From CAZJQT01 sp964548655 (GTDB taxonomy: Bacteria; Patescibacteriota; Saccharimonadia; Saccharimonadales; CAZJQT01), in assembly GCA_964548655.1 (NCBI GenBank), contig CAZJQT010000029.1, positions 1-6,447 on the forward strand: 6,447 bases of DNA, written 5' to 3'. Positions 1 through 5,003 of the stretch are shown here, piece by piece (the stretch's first letter is position 1; each line of letters starts with the position of its first letter). The notes beneath the pieces were generated by a model. The model had not been told where the DNA came from and made no database searches. It was given only the letters and a program-made list of their open reading frames with translations. A program made the translations under genes and the position numbers.

Positions 1-1208
1 ACACCCAAGTGCAAACCGACAAAAACGGCCAGGCCAAACTAGTTCTACCGGCCGACAAAACGACGGTTTCAGCTGATATTTCATTGGACGGATTCAATCC
101 TACCAAGGCAGACATTAAAGTTACCGACCAAGTTGTCAAAGACAATACTTTGAGCTTAACGCCGGCGGGCAAAGTCTATTTCTTGTCCAAGCGTACTGGC
201 AAGATCAATGTCATGAAGTCTGACCTAGATGGTCAGAACGCTACGGTTGTATTGGCTGCCCAAGGTACTGAAGAGGACGGCAACACGGTGTTGCTGGCTT
301 CACGTGACTGGCAACGGCTGGCGCTACTATCACGTCGTGGAACCACGACGGCTCATTTGTATCTAATTGATACTACCGACAGCGACAAACTAACCGAGAT
401 TGACGGTGGTGACAACGCGCAAGTTTCTATGACCGGCTGGACGGGACATTACTTTATCTACCAAGTAACCCGGAGTAACGTCCAAAATTGGCAGCCTAAT
501 AAAACGGCTCTAAAAAGTTACAATTCAGATAACAAGCAACTGACAACAGCCGATCAGACTAGCGGCGAGGGCACCAGCGACAGCGACTATGCTGCAGAGA
601 TATTCGGGAACACGTTTCTATTGAACGATCAGATTGTCTACAGCAAATATTGGTACGGTGCCTACGGTTCTAGCCACATGAGTGGCAAGCGCATGGGAAT
701 TTACAAGGTCGGATCTGGCGGTGCTGGCCGTACTCTACTCAAAGATTTTGATAACGGCGTGAGCGGGTACATAAGTGCTACCTTAAACAAACCGCAACAG
801 ATCTACTTCAGCATAAACTCGGGCGGTACAACCTTCTATGAATATAACGGCACTAACCTTAGCGTTGCCAGTGACATTAGCAGCGACAGCTTCAATCAAC
901 CCTACCCAACCTATCTACAATCACCTTCTGGCAACAAAACTTTCTGGTACGAATCGCGTGATGGCAAAAACTCACTATTTGTTGGTGATGGTAATGGCGT
1001 TGGCGGCAAAGAGATTGCCCGCCTTAGTGACTATGTAACCTACGGCTGGTTCACAGAAGATTATTTGCTGGTATCAAAGGGTGGTAGTGAACTATTCATC
1101 ATGCCAGTAGCCGGGGCAGGTACAGATAATCATGTAATTAAGATTACGGATTATCATAAGCCAGATGCTTCGTTCTACGGTTATGGTGGTGGCTATGGCG
1201 GCATCTGA
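1..1208 (+). CDS. C-terminal part of Ig-like/beta-propeller surface protein (5' partial)
   Basis: The frame is open to the left edge (first whole codon at 3), so the GTG at 9 is not taken as a start; TGA stop at 1206-1208. About 401 residues are visible. The first ~50 look like the end of an Ig-like/carboxypeptidase-regulatory-type beta domain (DKNGQAKLVL, then ISLDGFNP). The rest has repeats of the TolB/WD40-like propeller style, for example KVYFLSKRTGKINVM near the start and FWYESRDGKNSLFV and ELFIMPVAG near the end. The last residues are Gly/Tyr-rich (YGYGGGYGG). There is no membrane segment in the visible part. It aligns well with the protein beginning at 5004 (from about its residue 330), for example GWTGHYFIY here against GWSGDYLVY there, so by inference the missing N-terminus carries an acidic cytoplasmic tail, one membrane anchor and Ig-like domains, giving about 730 residues in all. 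The likely location is the outer face of the cell membrane. The function is unknown; ligand binding or a structural surface role is a guess. Confidence 0.85.
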   Translation, partial: TQVQTDKNGQAKLVLPADKTTVSADISLDGFNPTKADIKVTDQVVKDNTLSLTPAGKVYFLSKRTGKINVMKSDLDGQNATVVLAAQGTEEDGNTVLLASRDWQRLALLSRRGTTTAHLYLIDTTDSDKLTEIDGGDNAQVSMTGWTGHYFIYQVTRSNVQNWQPNKTALKSYNSDNKQLTTADQTSGEGTSDSDYAAEIFGNTFLLNDQIVYSKYWYGAYGSSHMSGKRMGIYKVGSGGAGRTLLKDFDNGVSGYISATLNKPQQIYFSINSGGTTFYEYNGTNLSVASDISSDSFNQPYPTYLQSPSGNKTFWYESRDGKNSLFVGDGNGVGGKEIARLSDYVTYGWFTEDYLLVSKGGSELFIMPVAGAGTDNHVIKITDYHKPDASFYGYGGGYGGI

Positions 1209-1226
1209 TCTGGCATCAAAGCGCTT

Positions 1227-1255
1227 TTGGTTAGAAACTTTTTTGGCATTACAAT
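1227..1255 (+). promoter_or_regulatory. Candidate pyrB promoter, leaderless spacing
   Basis: A TTGGTT (1227-1232) and a TACAAT (1250-1255) are separated by 17 bases. The -10 matches TATAAT at 5 of 6 positions; the -35 is weak. The pyrB ATG at 1264 lies 8 bases after the -10, where transcription itself would be expected to begin, so the mRNA would have little or no 5' leader. No Shine-Dalgarno-like sequence lies between the -10 and the ATG. Confidence 0.55.
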
Positions 1256-1263
1256 GAGTCGTA

Positions 1264-2265
1264 ATGCACGTACTAACAGCTGAACAGTTCGATTCCGAAA
1301 CACTGCAGACTATCTTTGAATCGGCTGATCACTTTCGTCAACAAACCTCAGAAAGAGAGGGACGCCAGGATTTAGTTAAAAGGTATGCTGGCGAACTGCT
1401 AGTCAACCTCTTTTATGAGCCATCAACTCGCACTCGCCTAAGTTTTGGTATGGCGGCTAGGCAGCTTGGTATGGGTGTTGAAGGAACTGAAAATGCTAGG
1501 GAGTTTTCGTCAGCTGCCAAGGGCGAAACAATCGAAGACACCATAAGAGTTATAGCTGAATATAGCCCGGCAATCATAGTCCTACGTCACCACGAGACTG
1601 GTGGTGCTAATCGAGCAGCTGCTGTCAGCGAAGTACCAATTATTAACGCCGGTGACGGCAAAGGTGAGCATCCAACCCAAGCTTTACTTGATCTCTACAC
1701 GATACAACGCGAAAAGGGTAGGCTAACAGATTTAAAAGTGGTTATTGGTGGCGACTTGGCAAATGGTCGCACAGCACGCTCTCTGTCAAAGATGCTGGCC
1801 AACTATCCTGATAATGAAATAACCTTTGTTTCTATACCGGAATTTCAAATTGGTGGAGACATAAAAGCCTACCTTGACTCACATAATACTAAGTCTCAAG
1901 AGAGCGCTGATGTGTTTCAGAGTCTGCGTGATGCTGATGTTGTTTATTGGACGCGCTTACAAACAGAGCGTATTCCCAAGCCCGAAGTTGATGAAAAAAA
2001 CCCAACGACTGAACAAATAGAGGAGCTCAGAAAATACCAGGAAATGATTGAGCGTTTACAAAGTAACTTTACGATTAATGAAGCAACCCTGAGCGTCATG
2101 CCCAAAGAAGCTATTATCATGCACCCTTTGCCTAGGGTAGGTGAGATTCACGCAGCAGTCGATAAAGATCCTCGGGCCGTCTATTTTTCTCAAGCCGGTA
2201 ATGGTAAGTATGTACGCATGGCGCTAATCGACATGATATTGAAAGAATCTTCAGCTAACACTTGA
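1264..2265 (+). CDS. pyrB: Aspartate carbamoyltransferase, catalytic chain
   Basis: This cytoplasmic enzyme joins carbamoyl phosphate and aspartate to give N-carbamoyl-aspartate, the committed step of de novo pyrimidine synthesis. Of 333 residues, the N-terminal half is the carbamoyl-phosphate domain: FYEPSTRTR at 50-58 (the STRTR phosphate-binding motif), SSAAKGETIEDT at 82-93 with the catalytic-loop Lys86, Arg108 in VLRH, and GEHPTQALLD at 133-142 with His135 and Gln138. The aspartate domain has GGDLANGRTARSL at 161-173 (Arg168), TRLQTER at 229-235 (Arg230 and Gln232, matching the E. coli 229/231 pair) and HPLPRVGEI at 286-294. These residues distinguish it from ornithine carbamoyltransferase, and all key positions are kept, so it should be active. 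The segment between TER and HPLP is about 20 residues longer than in E. coli PyrB and rich in charged residues. There is no pyrI, pyrC or carAB beside it. Start chosen because the protein begins as the family does and a -10 box lies just upstream. Confidence 0.96.
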   Translation: MHVLTAEQFDSETLQTIFESADHFRQQTSEREGRQDLVKRYAGELLVNLFYEPSTRTRLSFGMAARQLGMGVEGTENAREFSSAAKGETIEDTIRVIAEYSPAIIVLRHHETGGANRAAAVSEVPIINAGDGKGEHPTQALLDLYTIQREKGRLTDLKVVIGGDLANGRTARSLSKMLANYPDNEITFVSIPEFQIGGDIKAYLDSHNTKSQESADVFQSLRDADVVYWTRLQTERIPKPEVDEKNPTTEQIEELRKYQEMIERLQSNFTINEATLSVMPKEAIIMHPLPRVGEIHAAVDKDPRAVYFSQAGNGKYVRMALIDMILKESSANT

Positions 2266-2290
2266 CGTGTTAAGCATCACGGGGTAGAGT
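2262..2290 (+). promoter_or_regulatory. Candidate promoter of the ABC exporter operon
   Basis: TTGACG (2262-2267, 5 of 6 to consensus) and TAGAGT (2285-2290, 4 of 6) are separated by exactly 17 bases. The -35 box contains the pyrB stop codon (2263-2265). The ATPase ATG at 2299 lies 8 bases after the -10, the same spacing as in front of pyrB, again predicting a leaderless or nearly leaderless transcript. The purine-rich stretch before the ATG is only a weak ribosome-binding candidate. Confidence 0.65.
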
Positions 2291-2298
2291 GAAAAGAT

Positions 2299-3294
2299 AT
2301 GGCAGAATTGGCATTTGAAGTTAGTGATGTTGCTAAATACTTTGGCGAGGTCAAGGCGCTAGACGGTGTCAGCCTGAAAGCCGAAAACGGCAAGATATTT
2401 GGTTTGCTAGGACCCAACGGTGCTGGTAAAACTACCCTGGTCAACATGTTGGCCACCTTGTCCGAACCGACCAAAGGCAGCCTGAAGGTGCTTGGTGTGG
2501 ACGTTATGAAACAACCCAACAAAGTCCGTAACCTGATTGGCCTAGCTGGCCAGTTTGCCGCTGTTGATGAGTATCTGACCGGCGAAGAAAACCTCTACAT
2601 GGTCGGACGGCTGTATCACTTGAGCGCCAAAGAGGCCAAAGCCCGTAGTAAAGCCATTTTGGAACGGCTTAATCTAGCTGACGCCGCCAACCGTCAAGCC
2701 CGCACCTATTCAGGCGGCATGCGTCGACGATTAGATCTAGGTGCCTGCCTGGTTGGTCACCCCAAGATCTTATTCCTGGACGAACCGACCACCGGCTTAG
2801 ATCCGCGCACTCGGCTCGATTTGTGGAGTCTCATCCGCGAACTCGTCGAAGAAGGCACCAGCATACTATTGACTACCCAGTACCTGGAAGAAGCCGACGA
2901 GCTGGCTGACCATATCGCTGTCATTGACCGTGGTAAGTTAATTGCCGAGGGTACTAGTAACCAGCTAAAGGCCAAACTGGGCGGTGATGTCATCGAATTT
3001 CAATTGACCAATGCGGCCAATAAAGACAAGGCCTTGCAGGCGGTCAGTAAGCTCGGCCAAAAAAATCCTACCTACAACGACGACACACAGACCATTACTG
3101 TGCCAGTCGGCAGCGGTGGTAACAAAAAGCTGGCTGAAGTGGTTCGAGCTCTGGATAGCGCCGGTGTGGCACCGCACACCTTGTCGTTGCATGAGCCATC
3201 CTTGGATGATGTCTTCCTAGCTCTGACTGGTGCTAAGGCCTCTGAGGTCGCTACTAACGGCAAGACCAAAAAACGAGGGCGCCATGCACAGTAG
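2299..3294 (+). CDS. DrrA-family ABC exporter ATP-binding protein
   Basis: This is the ATPase subunit of a two-component exporter; it works as a dimer at the inner face of the membrane with the permease encoded next. Of 331 residues, the nucleotide-binding domain is complete: Walker A GPNGAGKTT at 38-46, Q-loop in IGLAGQFAAVDE (Gln85), signature YSGGMRRRLDL at 137-147, Walker B ILFLDE at 157-162 and D-loop GLD at 166-168. The GQFAAVDE segment and a Gln (194, in LLTTQYLEEAD) at the usual switch-histidine place are hallmarks of the DrrA (daunorubicin/doxorubicin resistance) family. A C-terminal domain of about 100 residues follows, with the DrrA-type SLHEPSLDDVFLALTG near 298-313 and a basic tail KTKKRGRHA. 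The exported compound cannot be told from sequence; DrrA relatives move drugs, lipids or lantibiotics. The start is supported by the promoter directly upstream and the correct family N-terminus. Confidence 0.94.
   Translation: MAELAFEVSDVAKYFGEVKALDGVSLKAENGKIFGLLGPNGAGKTTLVNMLATLSEPTKGSLKVLGVDVMKQPNKVRNLIGLAGQFAAVDEYLTGEENLYMVGRLYHLSAKEAKARSKAILERLNLADAANRQARTYSGGMRRRLDLGACLVGHPKILFLDEPTTGLDPRTRLDLWSLIRELVEEGTSILLTTQYLEEADELADHIAVIDRGKLIAEGTSNQLKAKLGGDVIEFQLTNAANKDKALQAVSKLGQKNPTYNDDTQTITVPVGSGGNKKLAEVVRALDSAGVAPHTLSLHEPSLDDVFLALTGAKASEVATNGKTKKRGRHAQ
3275..3279 (+). promoter_or_regulatory. Shine-Dalgarno site for the permease
   Basis: GAGGG lies 5 bases before the ATG at 3284, inside the end of the ATPase gene. 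It favours that ATG over the upstream in-frame start at 3230, which would add 18 residues unlike the family N-terminus. It is also the clearest Shine-Dalgarno sequence on the plus strand here, and it belongs to a gene inside an operon. Confidence 0.6.
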
Positions 3295-4069
3295 AATCTA
3301 CTATGAACTGACCGATACCTGGGCGATTGCCAAGCGTAACCTGCTGCGCTACATTCGTTTGCCGCAACTCGTCTTCTTCAGCTCTATCCAACCGGTTATC
3401 TTCTTGACCCTTTTCAACTTTGTCTTTGGTGGTGCGCTCGGTCACGAAGGCGCGGCTCTGCACGGCAAATACATTAACTACCTGTTACCCGGCATCATGG
3501 TGCAAGTGACGCTGTTTGGCGGCTTGCAAACTGGTATTGGCTTGGCGAGGGATATCAATAGCGGGTTAGTGGACCGCTGGCGCAGCCTGCCGATGAGCCG
3601 AGCCGCTGTGCTGGCTGGCCGCACCTTTGCTGATACGCTTCGTAATATCGTAGTCGTCAGTATCATGCTGAGCGTCGGTTACTTTTATGGCTTCCGCTTT
3701 TCCAATGGATTTATAAACGGTGTGGCCATGGTTGCCATCCTGCTACTATTTGGTTTTGCCTTTTCTTGGATCGCCGCCTTTCTGGGTTTGGCGACCAGGG
3801 ATGAGGAAACGGCCCAGTTAGCTGGCTTTGTGTTTGTCTTTCCGTTGGTGTTTGCTAGCGCCGCCTTTGTACCAGTGACCAGCATGGCTAGCTGGCTGCA
3901 ACACTTTGCCAACAATCAGCCTATAACCTTTGCCGCCACGGCAGCGCGCAGCCTGGCGTTAGGGATCCCCAGCAACGGTGCCATCTGGAAGATTCTGCTA
4001 TGGTCTATTGGCATATTGGTTGTCTTTGTGCCACTATCAATCGCTAGATACAAACGTGCCACTAGTTAG
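3284..4069 (+). CDS. ABC-2 type (DrrB-like) exporter permease
   Basis: This is the membrane subunit that forms the translocation path with the preceding ATPase. Its 261 residues contain about six hydrophobic segments (roughly 28-49, 64-88, 118-138, 146-170, 178-197 and 235-254). The DrrB/ABC-2 hallmark is clear: LLPGIMVQ at 67-74 followed by the amphipathic stretch ARDINSGLVDRWRSLPMSR at 88-106 and LAGR at 110-113. FVPVTSMASWLQHFANNQP at 195-213 is another family-typical loop. The length is normal for DrrB. It overlaps the ATPase gene by 11 bp in another frame, a sign of translational coupling. The stop TAG at 4067-4069 is directly followed by the stop of the convergent minus-strand gene. No neighbouring regulator or biosynthetic gene hints at the substrate. 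Confidence 0.93.
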   Translation: MHSRIYYELTDTWAIAKRNLLRYIRLPQLVFFSSIQPVIFLTLFNFVFGGALGHEGAALHGKYINYLLPGIMVQVTLFGGLQTGIGLARDINSGLVDRWRSLPMSRAAVLAGRTFADTLRNIVVVSIMLSVGYFYGFRFSNGFINGVAMVAILLLFGFAFSWIAAFLGLATRDEETAQLAGFVFVFPLVFASAAFVPVTSMASWLQHFANNQPITFAATAARSLALGIPSNGAIWKILLWSIGILVVFVPLSIARYKRATS

Positions 4070-4279
4070 CTAAGTTGCAAACAGGACTTTGTCTAGATCT
4101 TCAAGAACTAAACGAGTAGCGGTACTACCTAGATCGTGTGCCTCTTCGGGGGTAAGTTGACGACGCTCAGTTACAGATTCCGCTAATTTTGTGGGCAACG
4201 GTTCAACAGGCCCAACAACTTTAGTAATGAGTTGATCTATATCATTAAAAGCTTTATCAAATGTAAACCCTTTGGACAT
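4070..4279 (-). CDS. Small acidic hypothetical protein
   Basis: The product is 69 residues beginning MSKGFTFDKAFNDIDQLI and ending LEDLDKVLFAT. I do not recognise it. It reads like a small soluble, mostly helical protein: a central Pro-rich turn (VGPVEPLP) and then TERRQLTPEEAHDLGSTATRLVLEDLDK. There is no signal peptide, membrane segment or metal-binding Cys pair. The ATG at 4279 is preceded after 6 bases by AAGGGG. The frame stays open upstream to an ATG at 4414, but that extension runs through the hairpin at 4299-4329 and does not look protein-like. An alternative start is TTG at 4294, 8 bases after GAGGAGG on this strand, adding five residues (TTG read as Met, then KGFY). Its stop codon abuts the permease stop, so the two genes converge with no spacer. 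The plus strand across it has many stops, which favours a minus-strand gene. Confidence 0.6.
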   Translation of the reverse strand: MSKGFTFDKAFNDIDQLITKVVGPVEPLPTKLAESVTERRQLTPEEAHDLGSTATRLVLEDLDKVLFAT

Positions 4280-4285
4280 ATAAAA

Positions 4286-4291
4286 CCCCTT
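4286..4291 (-). promoter_or_regulatory. Shine-Dalgarno-like site of the small minus-strand gene
   Basis: On the minus strand AAGGGG stands 6 bases before the ATG at 4279. It supports the shorter 69-residue reading. A stronger GAGGAGG (minus strand, 4309-4303) lies further upstream but is inside the hairpin stem, where it would be paired. Confidence 0.4.
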
Positions 4292-4298
4292 CAAAGCA

Positions 4299-4341
4299 CA
4301 AACCTCCTCGGGTGATCCGGGGAGGTTTGCTTTTGCTTTTT
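4299..4341 (+). terminator. Strong hairpin with T-tract, likely terminator of the ABC operon
   Basis: A 13-bp stem (4299-4311 with 4317-4329) closes a 5-base loop (GTGAT). All pairs are Watson-Crick in plus-strand RNA except one G-U at 4308/4320. It is followed by CTTTTGCTTTTTG (4330-4342). In minus-strand RNA the wobble becomes an A-C mismatch and the bases after the stem are not a U-tract, so the element fits plus-strand termination better. The nearest plus-strand gene ending before it is the permease, 230 bases upstream, so exporter transcripts would run antisense across the whole small minus-strand gene before stopping. Confidence 0.65.
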
Positions 4342-4446
4342 GATTATTAGTTTTGGTTACTGCTAAAACAAAGCATGCGCCTCCCCGGCCGTCATAATGG
4401 CGGTTGTTGCGCACACGTTTTTGTTTAAGTTTATAACCACATTTTC

Positions 4447-4475
4447 AATTTACGCTTGTGACTTGGGCTTGTCAA
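4447..4475 (-). promoter_or_regulatory. Candidate minus-strand promoter in the intergenic region
   Basis: On the minus strand a perfect TTGACA (4475-4470) is followed after 17 bases by TAAATT (4452-4447, 4 of 6 to consensus). Transcription would begin near 4440 and run toward the small gene starting at 4279, giving a leader of about 160 nt that contains the hairpin at 4299-4329. Unlike the plus-strand promoters, no sensible start codon lies directly after the -10: ATG at 4442 opens only a three-codon frame. Confidence 0.5.
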
Positions 4476-4499
4476 TGGCCAGCCAGCACCTGAAGCCTG

Positions 4500-4508
4500 T
4501 GGTAAGCT
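4500..4508 (+). promoter_or_regulatory. Candidate extended -10 promoter of the 4518 gene
   Basis: TGG directly followed by TAAGCT fits the extended -10 pattern TGnTAnnnT. The ATG at 4518 comes 9 bases after it, again close to the expected transcription start. No convincing -35 box is present at normal spacing, and no Shine-Dalgarno sequence lies between the box and the ATG. Confidence 0.35.
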
Positions 4509-4517
4509 AATTGGTAG

Positions 4518-4964
4518 ATGGCAGACCAAGTTTACTCCGGCAATCAAGCCAGCGATTACCAACCACCAACCAGGAATCCTCAGGACAACGCGGCTACCAA
4601 TTTGCAACCAAATCAAACTGTTCTCCAGCCAGTTACTGGGACTCAGGTTAATCAGCAAGCTTTACCAATAGTTGCTAGCTTGCAAGTTGTAAATAATGGT
4701 ACTAAACAAGAGGCCAGCGTTAGTCCAGCCAAATCTCATAGCCCGCCAATTACTCAAATCGGTTTTTTAACCCTATTGATTGTTCTGGTTGCGGCAGTTG
4801 TGTATATGAGTAAATTTAAAAACAGAGTAAAAAGTCCAACTGCCGCTGAAGCTGAGATACTACTAGTGGACTCAGAAATCGACAAACCTCATCCAAATAA
4901 AAAGAAACATCACCCACGGCCTGGCAAAAAACGCCGAAACCGTTCGGCAAAAAAATACCGTTAA
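4518..4964 (+). CDS. Small single-pass membrane protein with polybasic tail
   Basis: I do not recognise a family for this 148-residue product. Residues 1-76 are Gln/Asn/Pro/Thr-rich and low in charge (for example NLQPNQTVLQPVTGTQVNQQ near 28-47), so probably disordered. A membrane segment spans about 78-97 (ITQIGFLTLLIVLVAAVVYM) and is followed at once by KFKNRVK, which by the positive-inside rule puts the C-terminus in the cytoplasm and the N-terminal region outside. The tail holds a short acidic patch (EAEILLVDSEID, 111-122) and then a strongly basic end (KKKHHPRPGKKRRNRSAKKYR, 128-148) that could bind nucleic acid or acidic lipids or proteins. The start fits the box at 4500-4508, though no ribosome-binding site is visible. 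The next gene begins 39 bp downstream in the same direction, so co-transcription is likely. Its acidic neighbour and this basic tail are both predicted in the cytoplasm, so contact between the two is possible but unproven. Confidence 0.75.
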   Translation: MADQVYSGNQASDYQPPTRNPQDNAATNLQPNQTVLQPVTGTQVNQQALPIVASLQVVNNGTKQEASVSPAKSHSPPITQIGFLTLLIVLVAAVVYMSKFKNRVKSPTAAEAEILLVDSEIDKPHPNKKKHHPRPGKKRRNRSAKKYR

Positions 4965-4994
4965 TGCTAAACTCCAACTAGATAAATGAGTGGG

Positions 4995-5000
4995 TATAAT
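4995..5000 (+). promoter_or_regulatory. Perfect TATAAT just before the 5004 start
   Basis: A consensus -10 hexamer ends only 3 bases before the ATG at 5004. Normal spacing would place the transcription start inside or just after the start codon, so either initiation is unusually close, or the gene is read from the promoter of the preceding gene and the match is chance. No -35 box is apparent 16-18 bases upstream. Confidence 0.3.
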
Positions 5001-5003
5001 TAG

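Noticed and set aside
838..1038. Plus-strand frame inside the first propeller gene
   Set aside because: It lies wholly within a convincing gene in another frame and has no domain character.
1219..1228. AAAGCGCTTT palindrome after the first gene, as a terminator
   Set aside because: The palindrome leaves no loop and its half-stem is only five bases, too short for a terminator; the T-run after it at 1239-1244 is separated and lies inside the pyrB promoter spacer.
3230..3283. Upstream in-frame start of the permease
   Set aside because: It would add 18 residues (rich in Arg and Leu) not seen in DrrB-type permeases and overlap the ATPase gene by 65 bp; the ATG at 3284 has GAGGG 5 bases upstream.
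4280..4414. Longer 114-residue reading of the small minus-strand gene, starting at the ATG at 4414
   Set aside because: The extra 45 residues are encoded by the hairpin and an A/T-rich tract, read like chance sequence, and the start lacks a ribosome-binding site; the ATG at 4279 has AAGGGG before it.
4345..4517. Possible structured RNA gene (SRP RNA, RNase P RNA, tRNA-like) in the intergenic region
   Set aside because: I looked for conserved cores of these RNAs and tRNA arms and found none; only short weak stems such as around 4387-4402 are present.
4431..4658. Minus-strand frame of 75 residues
   Set aside because: It lies mostly opposite the start of the 4518 gene, crosses both candidate promoters, and has no ribosome-binding site or recognisable features.
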